Assembly: GCA_965276635.1 (NCBI GenBank)
Contig: CBDIBC010000005.1
Location: forward strand, 2,046,001 to 2,110,000
Direction: 5' to 3'
DNA length: 64,000 bases
DNA from: CBDIBC01 sp965276635
Lineage (GTDB): Bacteria > Actinomycetota > Acidimicrobiia > Acidimicrobiales > Palsa-688
A program made the position numbers and the translations under genes. Shown here in pieces: positions 43,522 through 51,841 of this stretch (position 1 is its first letter; each line of letters starts with the position of its first letter). The notes under the pieces are model-generated. The model saw only the letters and a program-made list of their open reading frames with translations. It had not been told where the DNA came from and ran no database searches.

Positions 43522-44096
43522 GCAGCGCCGCAGTGCCCCCGCCGCCTGCCGCCGGTCCCCGGCGGCGGTTGGTCCTGTGGGTCAGCCTGGCGGTGGCTGT
43601 CGTCGTGGCCGTCCTGGTGGCCGTCCTGGCCACGTCGGCGTCGACCAGCCAGCAGCAGGGGAAGAGCCCGTTGATCGGCCGCGCCGCCCCCGTGGTGAGC
43701 GGCACCACCGCCGCCGGCGCGTCGGCCAGCCTGGCCGGCCTGTCCGGTCGATGGGTGCTGGTGAACTTCGCTGCCTCGTGGTGCATCCCGTGCCAACAGG
43801 AGCTGCCCCAGCTGCTGCTGTTCTCCCATCAGCACGCCACCGCCCGCGATGCCACCATCCTCACCGTGGAGTACGACCAGTCGGACCTGGGCCGGCTGCG
43901 CTCGCTCCTCCAGAGCCGGGGCGCCACCTGGCCCGCCGTCCAGGACCAGAACGCGGTTGCCGCCTACGGCCTGACCGGTATCCCGGAGTCCTACCTGGTC
44001 GACCCCCAGGGCACCGTCGTGGAGAAGCTGACCGGCGGCGTCCAGGCCGCCCCGGTCGATCAGGTCATCTCCCGGCTGTCGGCCGGTGGCATCTGA
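43518..44096 (+). CDS. ccmG: Thioredoxin-like protein CcmG/DsbE
   Basis: A 192-residue membrane-anchored thioredoxin. After the helix LVLWVSLAVAVVVAVLVAVL comes a TlpA-type domain with active site C89-I-P-C92 in FAASWCIPCQQELPQLLLF and the cis-Pro segment GLTGIPESYLVDPQGTVVEK. It reduces apocytochrome or CcmH disulfides with electrons from CcdA. ATG 43518 overlaps ccmF. Its last codons are part of the following tandem repeat. Confidence 0.92.
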
Positions 44097-44138
44097 TGGC
44101 TGGCGGCATCTGATGGCTGGCGGCATCTGATGGCTGCC
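44088..44138 (+). repeat. 17-bp tandem repeat forming two minicistrons between ccmG and ccmH
   Basis: GGCATCTGATGGCTGGC is present three times at 44088, 44105 and 44122, the last with one change. Each copy holds TGATG, where a stop overlaps an ATG. The ccmG stop (44094) overlaps ATG 44096, which opens MAGGI and stops at 44111; ATG 44113 opens a second MAGGI and stops at 44128; ATG 44130 is the ccmH start. Confidence 0.92.
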
Positions 44139-44645
44139 TCGGTCGGCGCCGCGCCCCTGCGCCGCCGGTCCGTCCTGCGGTGGCTGCCGTGGCTCGGCAT
44201 CGTCGCGGTGGTCGTCGTGGCCCTGGTCATCGGGTCGGCGCGTCACACCACGCCGCAGAGCCTGGACCAGCGCACCCAGTCCGTGGCCGCACAGGTCCGC
44301 TGCCCGGTGTGCGCCGGCGAATCCGTCGCCCAGTCCGACGCCCCGGCGTCGGTCGCCATCCGCGGGCGCATCCGCAGCGAGCTGGCCGGGGGAGCCACGC
44401 CGCAGGAGGTGTTGGCGGACGTGACACGCGCCTACGGCAGCGGCATCCTGGAGAAGCCTTCCGCTCGCGGTGTCGGCCTGTTGGTGTGGATCCTCCCCAT
44501 CGTGGTGGTGGCGGTCGCGGCGGGAGGTCTGGGCCTGGGCTTCTCGCGATGGCGCCGGCGGCCGGCGCGCCCGGCGGAGGCCAGCGAGGTCGATCGGGTG
44601 CGACAGGCGCTGGCCGGTCCGCCCGACGGCGAGCCGACGGCGTGA
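44130..44645 (+). CDS. ccmH: Apocytochrome thiol oxidoreductase CcmH (CycL/NrfF-type)
   Basis: A 171-residue protein with an N-terminal membrane helix, a periplasmic three-helix domain carrying the redox pair C58-P-V-C61 in VRCPVCAGESVAQSDAPAS and a second helix near 120-142. The LRCPVC-x-G-x-S pattern is the family hallmark. With CcmG it prepares the CxxCH cysteines. Its start is reached through the minicistron chain. Confidence 0.92.
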   Translation: MAASVGAAPLRRRSVLRWLPWLGIVAVVVVALVIGSARHTTPQSLDQRTQSVAAQVRCPVCAGESVAQSDAPASVAIRGRIRSELAGGATPQEVLADVTRAYGSGILEKPSARGVGLLVWILPIVVVAVAAGGLGLGFSRWRRRPARPAEASEVDRVRQALAGPPDGEPTA

Positions 44646-44646
44646 G

Positions 44647-45405
44647 ATGACGAACCTCGAGGTGCCCAGAGACGCCGACCGCCAAGCGTTGGAAGAGCAG
44701 CGGGAGTTCTTCCTGCGCTCCCTGCGCGACCTTGACGAGGAGCGCGCCGCAGGTGACATCGACGACCTCGACTACTACGGGCTCAAGGACGACTACACCG
44801 TCCGTGCCGCCGAGGTGCTGCGCGCCCTCGATGAGCTCGATCAGCCTGCGGTGCGCCAGAACGAGACCGTCGCGGCGCCGACGGTCGCCAGTCCCACCCG
44901 GCGACGCTGGCGGCGCCCGGTGGCCGTTGCCGTGGTGGCGCTCGTCGTGGCCGGGCTGGCGTCGTGGGCGGTGGTGTCGGCGTCGGGCACCCGGGTGCCG
45001 GGACAGACCATCTCGGGGGCGGCGGTCGGACCCGAAGCCGTCGATCAGCGACTCCTGGCCGCCCAGAAGGCAACCGCCCGAGGCGACGGTGTCAGTGCCA
45101 TCAAGGACTACGAGGCCATCCTGAAGACCGACCCGAACCAGCTGCAGGCCCTGACCGGGGAGGGATGGATCCTGGCCCAGACCCGCCAACCCGACCTCCT
45201 CGCCCAGGGGATCGGGCTGCTCACGCGGGCCCTGGTCGACCAGCCCGGCTTCGAGCTGGCCCGGCTCTACCGGGGGATCGCCCTGATCGCCGCCGGGCAG
45301 CAAGCTCGCGCCGTGCCCGACCTCCGGTACTACCTGGCGCACGGCCCCGATCCCACGCTGGTCGCCAAGGTCCGCCAGGCCCTCACCCAGGCCGAGCGGG
45401 GCTGA
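44647..45405 (+). CDS. ccmI: CcmI-like TPR protein
   Basis: A 252-residue protein. The N-terminal EFFLRSLRDLDEERAAGDID and ALDELD resemble the CcmI/CcmH2 cytosolic loop, then a single membrane helix (VAVAVVALVVAGLASWAVV) and ~150 periplasmic residues with TPR repeats (KDYEAILKTDPNQLQALTGE, ARAVPDLRYYLAHGPDPTLV). CcmI chaperones the apocytochrome C-terminus. ATG 44647 lies one base past the ccmH stop. Confidence 0.85.
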   Translation: MTNLEVPRDADRQALEEQREFFLRSLRDLDEERAAGDIDDLDYYGLKDDYTVRAAEVLRALDELDQPAVRQNETVAAPTVASPTRRRWRRPVAVAVVALVVAGLASWAVVSASGTRVPGQTISGAAVGPEAVDQRLLAAQKATARGDGVSAIKDYEAILKTDPNQLQALTGEGWILAQTRQPDLLAQGIGLLTRALVDQPGFELARLYRGIALIAAGQQARAVPDLRYYLAHGPDPTLVAKVRQALTQAERG

Positions 45406-45424
45406 CGGCTCCGCCGGTCGGCGC

Positions 45425-46675
45425 CTAGTGGCTCAGGCCCCGAAGCCGGTCCAGGATGGCCGGCAGCGCCGTCGCCACCCGGTCGATGTCGGCGTCGGTC
45501 GTGGACCACCCCACCGACAGGCGGAGGCTGCGCTCGGCTTCGACGCCCATGGCCGCCAACACCGGCGATGGCTCCAGCGCCTCCGACGAGCAGGCACTGC
45601 CGGAATGGGCGGCCACGCCGGCCTGGTCAAGACCGAGCAGGACCGTCTCCGCCTCCACCCCGTCGAGGCCCAGGCACACCATGTGCGCTGCCCGCTCGCC
45701 AGCTGCGGTCGGCCCGAAGACGGTCACGCCCGGCAACGACCGGGCCAGGCTCCGGAGCCGGTCGGTGTGGGCCACGGCCCGGTGGCCCTCGGTCGCCAGC
45801 GTGCCGCTCAGCTCGGCGACGGCGGCCGCCAAGCCCACGGCCGCGCCCACGTCCTCCAGGCCGGCGCGCCTGGCCCGCTCCTGGTCCCCGCCCACCAGCA
45901 GCGGCGGCACGCGCAGCCCCCGCCGCACGAGCATGGCCCCTGCCCCCCGCGGGCCGCCCAGCTTGGGCGCCGAGAGCGACAGCAGGTCGGCGCCGACGGT
46001 GTCGAAGTCGATGGGGATGTGGCCGGCGGCCGCGGCGGCGTCGACGTGGACCAGGATGTCGCCGGCCCGGCAGGCCTCGACCACCTCGGCCACGGGCTGG
46101 ATGGTGCCCACCTCGTGGTTCACCCATTGGCAGTGCACCAGGGCCAGGTCGGGGGTGGTCGCCACGACGGCGCGCAACGCATCGACGTCGAGCCGCCCGG
46201 CCCGGTCCACCGGAATCCACCGGAGGTGCGCCTCCCCGGCCCACTGCTCCGACGCCTGCCGGACGGCGGCATGCTCGACGCCAGCCAGGGCGATGACCGG
46301 ACTCCCGCCGGCCGGCGTCCGGGCCCGGTGGCGCACCACGGCCCCATAGGTGGCGGCATTAATGGCCTCGGTGGCCCCAGCGGTGAAGATCACCTGGCGG
46401 GGCCGGGTGCCGAAGCCGGTCGCCACGGCTCGACGCCCGTCCTCGAGCGCCACCCTCGCCGCCAGGCCTTCGGCGTGCATCCGCCCCGGGTCGGCTGCCC
46501 CCAACCAGGCCACGGCCGCGGCCGCGGCCGCCGGCCGGATGGGAGAGGCGGAGGCATGGTCCAGGTACGCCCGCCGCGAGTCGGCCGGCGCAGTCGGCGG
46601 CTCCCGCCCGTCAGACGACGGTGACGCCACGTCAGACGACGGTGACGCCACGTCAGACGACGGTGACGCAGGCAT
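45425..46675 (-). CDS. Cysteine desulfurase (NifS/IscS-like)
   Basis: A 416-residue class V aminotransferase. The PLP-binding Lys is in LLSLSAPKLGGPRGAGAM; FTAGATEAINAATYG and HVDAAAAAGHIPIDFDTVGA hold cofactor contacts; the catalytic Cys is in AHSGSACSSEALEPSPVLAA. It removes sulfur from cysteine for Fe-S clusters or thiolation. ATG 46675 is used; a 21-bp repeat gives an N-terminal SPSSDVA run. It overlaps the SufR-like gene by 23 bases. Confidence 0.88.
   Translation of the reverse strand: MPASPSSDVASPSSDVASPSSDGREPPTAPADSRRAYLDHASASPIRPAAAAAAVAWLGAADPGRMHAEGLAARVALEDGRRAVATGFGTRPRQVIFTAGATEAINAATYGAVVRHRARTPAGGSPVIALAGVEHAAVRQASEQWAGEAHLRWIPVDRAGRLDVDALRAVVATTPDLALVHCQWVNHEVGTIQPVAEVVEACRAGDILVHVDAAAAAGHIPIDFDTVGADLLSLSAPKLGGPRGAGAMLVRRGLRVPPLLVGGDQERARRAGLEDVGAAVGLAAAVAELSGTLATEGHRAVAHTDRLRSLARSLPGVTVFGPTAAGERAAHMVCLGLDGVEAETVLLGLDQAGVAAHSGSACSSEALEPSPVLAAMGVEAERSLRLSVGWSTTDADIDRVATALPAILDRLRGLSH
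46609..46671. repeat. 21-bp tandem repeat in the desulfurase N-terminus
   Basis: CGTCAGACGACGGTGACGCCA occurs three times head to tail at 46609, 46630 and 46651, the last with changes in its final two bases. On the coding strand each unit encodes seven residues (SPSSDVA), so the frame is preserved. It also covers the last seven codons of the upstream SufR-like gene. Confidence 0.92.
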
Positions 46676-47417
46676 CGTCGCCGAGCGCCCGCGACGATTC
46701 GGTGGCCGGGTCGGCACTGCCGCACAGGCCGGCCAGCATCCCGCGTACCATGCCGCGGTCGACCGCGCAGATCACCGGGTGGTCCTTCGCCGTGTCGAAG
46801 AACGGGCAGGCATCCTTGATCAACGCCAGCGACCCGCCCCGCGCCTCGGCATGGGCGGCGAAGCCGTGCGCGGTCAGGGCGTCGGCGATGGCGTGCAACG
46901 CCACGCGGAACGAGCGTTGGCCGGTACCGGTCGACATCTGCCCGGCCAGGCTCCGGCCGTAGTCCTCGCCCACCGCCTCGGCCATGGCTGCGGCCTGCTC
47001 GGGAGGGACCAGGGCCAGGACGCGACCGAGGAGCAGGATCAACAGGTCGTCGGTGCGTCGCGGCGCCTCCAGCCCCACGACCGGCCCCGACATCCGGTAC
47101 CGCTTGGACGGACGACCCGCACCTTTGCCATCGGGTCGGGGCACGTAGACCTCGACATATCCGCCGGCGGCCAGCTTGTCCAGGTGATGGCGAGCCACGT
47201 TGGCGTGCAGGTGGAAGTGGGTCGACACGGCTGAGGCCGTGGCGCCCGCGGCCTGCTCGCGCACGTAGAGATAGATCCGCCGGCGGGTCGGATCGCCGAA
47301 GGCAGACGTCACCGCCACCACCGCAGCCGAGAACTCGGCGTCCGTGAGCGTCGCGGCTGCTCCCACCTGCGCCTCTGGCGCTTGAGCCTGCAGCCGACTT
47401 CGGCCTACCGACGTCAC
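46653..47417 (-). CDS. SufR-like Fe-S-sensing transcriptional repressor
   Basis: A 254-residue ArsR/DeoR-type winged-helix protein: FGDPTRRRIYLYVREQAAGA, then STHFHLHANVARHHLDKLAA as recognition helix and RPSKRYRMSG in the wing. The C-terminus has C204, C217 and C232 (C-x12-C-x14-C) in KDACPFFDTAKDHPVICAVD and MLAGLCG, as in SufR, which binds an Fe-S cluster. It is directly upstream of and overlaps the cysteine desulfurase gene and is divergent from mrp. Confidence 0.8.
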   Translation of the reverse strand: MTSVGRSRLQAQAPEAQVGAAATLTDAEFSAAVVAVTSAFGDPTRRRIYLYVREQAAGATASAVSTHFHLHANVARHHLDKLAAGGYVEVYVPRPDGKGAGRPSKRYRMSGPVVGLEAPRRTDDLLILLLGRVLALVPPEQAAAMAEAVGEDYGRSLAGQMSTGTGQRSFRVALHAIADALTAHGFAAHAEARGGSLALIKDACPFFDTAKDHPVICAVDRGMVRGMLAGLCGSADPATESSRALGDDACVTVV

Positions 47418-47510
47418 ACCGGTATTCTACCTATACGCGTAGTGCAAACCCGCCGGCACGCATCCGGGACCGTTGCCACGGCTCCGTCGTCGTCGGCCCG
47501 AAGGAGACCG
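47418..47510. promoter_or_regulatory. Divergent promoter between sufR-like and mrp genes
   Basis: This 93-bp gap has the AT-richer TATTCTACCTATACGCGTAG near 47425-47444, including -10-like TATTCT and TATACG and the inverted CTAC...GTAG pair. It is the natural binding region for the SufR-like protein. The operator itself is not proven. Confidence 0.45.
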
Positions 47511-48704
47511 ATGGCCCTGGGCGGCAGCCTGACCGAGCAACAGGTGATGGAGGCGTTGCGCCCCGTCACCGACCCCGAGCTGCACCTGAGCATCGTGGAC
47601 CTCGACATGGTCCGGGGCATCGACATCCGGCGGGGTCGGGTCTCGGTGACCGTGGCCCTGACCGTGCCCGGGTGCCCCATGCGCGACGAGATCACCAACC
47701 GGGTGCGCCAGGCCGTGGCCCCGCTCAAGGGTGTGCGTGAGGTCGATGTCCAGCTGACGGTCATGACCCCGGCGGAGCTCGACTCGGTGCGCGCCAGGGT
47801 GCAGGCCAGCACCCACGCCGGGCACAGCGATGCCGCCGGCATCAACAGCCCGGCGGCCGGCCAGGGCGCCAAGCCTCGACCCCTCGGCCACGAGGAGGGC
47901 AAGACGAACGCCTTCGCCGACCCGAGCAGCACCACTCGCGTGATCGGCATCACCTCGGGCAAGGGCGGGGTGGGGAAGTCGTCGATCACCGTCAACCTGG
48001 CGGTTGCCCTGACCGCGGCCGGTTATCGAGTCGGCGTGCTCGACGCGGACGTGTACGGGTTCTCCATCCCGGCCATGCTCGGCGTCGACGCCGATCCCGA
48101 GGTGCGCGACGAGAAGATGATCCCGCCGACGGCTCACGGCGTGACCTGCATGTCGATCGGCTTCTTCGTCGACGACGACCAGCCAGTCATGTGGCGGGGA
48201 CCCATGCTGCACAAGGCCCTAGAGCAGTTCCTGGTGGACGTGGACTGGGGCCAACCCGACTTCCTCCTCGTCGACATGCCCCCAGGGACCGGCGATGTCG
48301 CCCTGTCCATGGCCCAGTACCTGCCGAGCTCGGAGGTGTACGTGGTCACCACCCCGCAGGCGGCCGCCCGCCGGGTCGCCCAGCGCACCGCCTACATGGC
48401 CAAGAAGATCAAGCTGCCGTTGCGCGGCGTGATCGAGAACATGAGCTGGTTCACCGGCGAGGACGGCCGGCGCTACGAGCTGTTCGGCCAGGGTGGCGGC
48501 CAACAGCTCGCGGACGAGCTGGGGGTGCCGTTGCTCGGGCAGGTGCCACTGGTGCCCGCGCTGCGTGCGGGCGGGGACGCCGGCCTGCCCGTCACCGTCG
48601 ACGACCCGTCCAGCGAGGCGTCCCTGGCCTTCGCCTCCCTGGCCAAGGAGCTGGTGGGCCGCGGTCGAGCCCGGATCTTCCACCCAGAGCTGACGATTCG
48701 CTGA
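47511..48704 (+). CDS. Mrp/NBP35-type Fe-S carrier ATPase with DUF59 domain
   Basis: A 397-residue protein. Residues ~5-90 are a DUF59/MIP18 domain (LRPVTDPELHLSIVDLDMVR). The ATPase has a deviant Walker A, ITSGKGGVGKSSITVNLA, then DADVYGFSIPAMLG and DFLLVDMPPGTGDVALSMAQ. In place of the CxxC of many Mrp proteins it has IENMSWFTGEDGRRYELFGQ, as in other actinobacterial members that lack those cysteines. ATG 47511 follows GAAGGAG. It likely delivers Fe-S clusters. Confidence 0.9.
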   Translation: MALGGSLTEQQVMEALRPVTDPELHLSIVDLDMVRGIDIRRGRVSVTVALTVPGCPMRDEITNRVRQAVAPLKGVREVDVQLTVMTPAELDSVRARVQASTHAGHSDAAGINSPAAGQGAKPRPLGHEEGKTNAFADPSSTTRVIGITSGKGGVGKSSITVNLAVALTAAGYRVGVLDADVYGFSIPAMLGVDADPEVRDEKMIPPTAHGVTCMSIGFFVDDDQPVMWRGPMLHKALEQFLVDVDWGQPDFLLVDMPPGTGDVALSMAQYLPSSEVYVVTTPQAAARRVAQRTAYMAKKIKLPLRGVIENMSWFTGEDGRRYELFGQGGGQQLADELGVPLLGQVPLVPALRAGGDAGLPVTVDDPSSEASLAFASLAKELVGRGRARIFHPELTIR

Positions 48705-48756
48705 CGCCAACGCCCCCCGATGTCCGGATGTCGGGACGGTGACGTAGACAGGGTTG

Positions 48757-49539
48757 GTGAACGGTGACGGGGTCGAGCTGCCGGCTGGTGATCCTGTCGT
48801 CCCCCGACCAGCCGAAGCGGGGCCGGACGGCGGTGACGCCGGCAAGCCGATCGGGCGCCGGGTGGTCCTCGGGATGATCGGCCTGGGCGCGGTCGGCGTC
48901 GTCGTCGGCGGGCGGGTGCAGAACGCCATCGGCAACGCCCTCGCACCCATCCAGGCCAACGACCCCACCGGTCTCTCCAGCCTCATCCCGGGAGGGAACA
49001 CCTTCCGGATCTACACGGTCACCGGTGGCTACCCGTCCCGCACGCCGGCGGAGTACCGGCTCACCGTGGATGGGCGGGTGGACACGCCGATGACACTGAC
49101 CCTGGCCGACCTGCAGGCCATGCCCGCCACCCGGCTGGTGAAGGACTTCCAGTGCGTGACCGGCTGGCGGGTGCCTCGCGTGCACTGGCAGGGGGTGGCG
49201 CTGTCGACCATCCTCGATCGGGTCGGCGTCCAGAGCTCCGGTGTTGCGCTCCGCTTCGAATCGTTCGACGGGACCTACACCGAGAGCCTGACGCTCGCCG
49301 AGGCCCGCCGACCGGACATGATCGTGGCCTACTCCATGCTCGGCGCGCCGGTGACGACCGAGCACGGCGGACCGGTGCGGCTCTACGCCGCGCCCATGTA
49401 CGGGTACAAGTCGCTCAAGTGGCTCTCGCGCATCGCCGTGGTGTCCCAGGTGGAACCCGGGTACTGGGAGCGAGTCGGCAACTACGACGTCGACGGATGG
49501 GTGGGGAAGAGCAATGGCCGAGACGATCCGTCGACCTGA
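48757..49539 (+). CDS. Membrane-anchored molybdopterin oxidoreductase (sulfite oxidase/MsrP fold)
   Basis: A 260-residue protein with an N-terminal GRRVVLGMIGLGAVGVVVGG that is a twin-arginine-like signal or anchor. The catalytic domain has VKDFQCVTGWRVPRVHWQGV, with the Mo-binding Cys near residue 133, and HGGPVRLYAAPMYGYKSLKW. It is the small SUOX fold without a dimerisation domain, like MsrP. The downstream cytochrome b overlaps it by 26 bases and would be its electron donor. Confidence 0.85.
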   Translation: MNGDGVELPAGDPVVPRPAEAGPDGGDAGKPIGRRVVLGMIGLGAVGVVVGGRVQNAIGNALAPIQANDPTGLSSLIPGGNTFRIYTVTGGYPSRTPAEYRLTVDGRVDTPMTLTLADLQAMPATRLVKDFQCVTGWRVPRVHWQGVALSTILDRVGVQSSGVALRFESFDGTYTESLTLAEARRPDMIVAYSMLGAPVTTEHGGPVRLYAAPMYGYKSLKWLSRIAVVSQVEPGYWERVGNYDVDGWVGKSNGRDDPST

Positions 49540-50218
49540 CCCGGCCGAGGACCCCGACCCCTCGCAGAGCTCGGGCACCGCCCGGAGCTCGCCGTCGGGC
49601 CGCATCCTGCGCTTCGATCGGGTGGAGCGGGCCGTGCACTGGGTGAACGCCACCCTGTTCGCCATCCTCATCGTCACCGGCTGCACGCTTTACCTGTCGT
49701 CGCTCATGCGCGTGGTCGGCCACCGCCAGATCGTCGAGCTCACCCACCTGGCGTCCGGCCTGGCCCTGCCCGTCCCCATTCTCATCGCCGTGATCGGCCG
49801 CTGGGGGCGGGGCCTGCGGGCCGATCTCCGCCGGTTCAACCGTTGGACCACCGAGGACCGGACCTGGCTGCGCGTCACCCTGCATGCCCGAGAGGAGCGA
49901 GCCGTCGCCCGGGCCGCCCTCCTCGACGGAAAGTTCAACGCCGGCCAGAAGCTGAACGCCGCCTTCACCGCCGGGGCCGGCCTGGCCCTGCTCGGCACCG
50001 GGGTCATCATGTACTGGTTCCACCCGTGGCCGCTCGCCTGGCGGACCGGGGCGACCTACGTGCACGACTGGTTGGCCCTGGCCATCATGGTGGCGGTGCT
50101 GGGCCACATCAGCTTCGCCCTGCGCGACCCCGACTCGCTGTCGTCCATGCGCCGCGGGACGATCAGCCGCACCTGGGCCCGCCAGCATGCCCGGGGCTGG
50201 CTCGGCGAGGTCGAGTGA
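49514..50218 (+). CDS. Cytochrome b/b6-type membrane subunit
   Basis: A 234-residue di-heme b protein with four membrane helices. Candidate heme His ligands are in RVERAVHWVNATLFAILIVT, IVELTHLASGLALPVPILIA, TYVHDWLALAIMVAVLGHIS. The layout is like formate dehydrogenase gamma or cytochrome b561 and fits an MsrQ-like role, passing quinol electrons to the molybdoenzyme encoded just before it. Confidence 0.85.
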   Translation: MAETIRRPDPAEDPDPSQSSGTARSSPSGRILRFDRVERAVHWVNATLFAILIVTGCTLYLSSLMRVVGHRQIVELTHLASGLALPVPILIAVIGRWGRGLRADLRRFNRWTTEDRTWLRVTLHAREERAVARAALLDGKFNAGQKLNAAFTAGAGLALLGTGVIMYWFHPWPLAWRTGATYVHDWLALAIMVAVLGHISFALRDPDSLSSMRRGTISRTWARQHARGWLGEVE

Positions 50219-50264
50219 CGCACGACTGCCCCGGGCGCGGCGCGGCGCGGCGGGGACGTCCACC

Positions 50265-50314
50265 ATCGTTCGCGCGTTTCCCCAGGTACGTTCCTGGGGA
50301 AACGCGCGAACGAT
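50265..50314. terminator. Very strong 22-bp perfect hairpin terminator
   Basis: Bases 50265-50286 and 50293-50314 are perfect inverted repeats of 22 bp around the six-base loop TACGTT. The arms contain CGTTCGCGCGTTTCCCC. It lies between the rightward cytochrome b gene (ends 50218) and the leftward dNTPase gene (ends 50331), so it can end transcription from both sides, though there is no T-run. Confidence 0.8.
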
Positions 50315-50330
50315 CAGCCTGGTCCGGCGG

Positions 50331-51488
50331 TCAGCCCTCGGCCTGCTGGCGCGGCAGGTCGGCTTCGGGCCAACCGAGGAGCGTTAGTGCCTGCCGGCAG
50401 GCGAAGCGGTCCGTCATGCCCCCGACATAGCTCACCGCGCTCGACAGCGCATCCGGCCCGGCGCGCTCCGGCAGGCCAGCGGGATGGGCGGCGTAGTGCT
50501 CGACCAGCGCCCGCAGCAGGCGGATGACCGCGGTGGCCTGGGCCTGCGACTCGGGGCGCAGGTAGATGCGCTCGTAGTTGAACCGGCGCAGCGAGGCGAG
50601 GGCCTCGGCCTGCTCCTCGCTCATGGCGACCATGCCGACGCGCGTGGTGGTCGCCACCGCATCGGCGATCCACGTCCGCAGCTGCGCGCTGCGGGAGCGG
50701 CCGCACCGCTCGACGACCACCGCCGGCAGCTCGGCCGCGCCGACCACGCCGGCGAGCACCGCGTCCTCCCAGTCGTGGGCGCAGTAGGCGACGCGGTCGG
50801 CGAGGCCGACGACCTGGCCTTCTGGAGTGGAGGGGGACGGTCGCGACCACGAATGGTTCCGGATGCCGTCGAGCGTCTCGGCACACAGGTTCAGCGGGGC
50901 CGCGGTGACGTCCGCGCCCCAGACCGCATGATCGAAGCCGCCAGGGACGAACACGGCCAAGGCGTCCTCGCTGGCGTGGCCCCCGGGGCCGTGGCCGCAG
51001 TCGTGGCCCAGGGCGATGGCCTCGGCGAGGGCGACGTTCAACCGGCAGGCCCGGGCGATGGCGGTGGCCACCTGCGCCACCTCCAGGGCGTGGGTGAGGC
51101 GGGTGCGCTGATGGTCGGCCGGGAAGATGAACACCTGCGTCTTGCCCGCTAGCCGGCGGAAGGCCGCCGAGTGCAGGATGCGATCCCGATCGCGCTCGAA
51201 GCATGTCCGCCACGGGTCAGGATCCTCGGCCCGGCGCCGATCACCGGCCCCCACCGCCCGGGTGGCACCCGGAGCCAGTCGCTCGGCGTCGACCTGCTCG
51301 CGTTCCGCCCGGGCCAGGGTCTCGGTCGGCCCGACCGTGACGCCGCTCGGGCCGTGGGCCTGGCGAACGCCGGGCCCCAGGGCGTGGCCGCCCATGGTCG
51401 ACGCCCACCGGGCCGCCCGCTCGCGCCGCGCATCGCCGCCGCCGGCGTCCCGGGACCCGGCCGTGCGGGCGTCGGCCGTGTCGTCCAT
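50331..51488 (-). CDS. dgt: dGTPase-like deoxynucleotide triphosphohydrolase
   Basis: A 385-residue HD-domain protein. The metal site is spread over TRLTHALEVAQVATAIARAC (His), ALGHDCGHGPGGHASEDALA (HD) and LADRVAYCAHDWEDAVLAGV (Asp). ILHSAAFRRLAGKTQVFIFP is the family substrate segment. The first ~75 residues are Arg/Ala-rich and probably disordered. It hydrolyses dNTPs to nucleosides and triphosphate and is usually near dnaG in actinobacteria. Confidence 0.88.
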   Translation of the reverse strand: MDDTADARTAGSRDAGGGDARRERAARWASTMGGHALGPGVRQAHGPSGVTVGPTETLARAEREQVDAERLAPGATRAVGAGDRRRAEDPDPWRTCFERDRDRILHSAAFRRLAGKTQVFIFPADHQRTRLTHALEVAQVATAIARACRLNVALAEAIALGHDCGHGPGGHASEDALAVFVPGGFDHAVWGADVTAAPLNLCAETLDGIRNHSWSRPSPSTPEGQVVGLADRVAYCAHDWEDAVLAGVVGAAELPAVVVERCGRSRSAQLRTWIADAVATTTRVGMVAMSEEQAEALASLRRFNYERIYLRPESQAQATAVIRLLRALVEHYAAHPAGLPERAGPDALSSAVSYVGGMTDRFACRQALTLLGWPEADLPRQQAEG

Positions 51489-51492
51489 GCTG

Positions 51493-51525
51493 CGAGGGTA
51501 CCCACGGCGCTCCGAGGGTACCCAC
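51493..51525. repeat. Pair of 13-bp direct repeats upstream of dgt
   Basis: CGAGGGTACCCAC occurs at 51493-51505 and 51513-51525, 20 bp apart. Each holds the perfect palindrome GGGTACCC. Two dimer-sized sites two helical turns apart directly before the dgt start look like a paired operator. Confidence 0.55.
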
Positions 51526-51592
51526 TGCGGCTGACGCAGCTGATGGCCAGCGGCCTACCATGGTCCTCCTACACCTACCAAGGAGAGTGCGA

Positions 51593-51835
51593 GTGGACGT
51601 CCGCATCGGGGTCACCGACACGCCGAAGGAGATCGACATCGAGCTTCCCGAGGGAGCAGACTCGGATCAGCTGGTGACCAGGATCGAAGCGGCCCTGTCG
51701 TCGGACTCCGGCGTCCTCTGGCTCACCGACCGCCGTGGGCGGCGTGTGGGCGTACCGGCAGCCAGGGTGGGTTACATCGAGATCGACGCCAATCCCGAAG
51801 AGCGCCGGGTCGGCTTCGGCGCAGGCATGAAGTAG
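51593..51835 (+). CDS. DUF3107 family protein
   Basis: An 80-residue protein. GTG 51593 follows CCAAGGAGAG, a good Shine-Dalgarno site. DVRIGVTDTPKEIDIELPEG opens it and VGVPAARVGYIEIDANPEER with VGFG closes it, which is the DUF3107 pattern found across actinobacteria. Function unknown. It is seven bases before the first ArsA-like gene and so is first in that operon. Confidence 0.85.
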   Translation: MDVRIGVTDTPKEIDIELPEGADSDQLVTRIEAALSSDSGVLWLTDRRGRRVGVPAARVGYIEIDANPEERRVGFGAGMK

Positions 51836-51841
51836 CACAGG

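Noticed and set aside
46609..46671. CRISPR or regulatory direct repeats before the desulfurase
   Set aside because: The three 21-bp units are head to tail without spacers and keep the reading frame of the desulfurase, so they are a coding tandem duplication.
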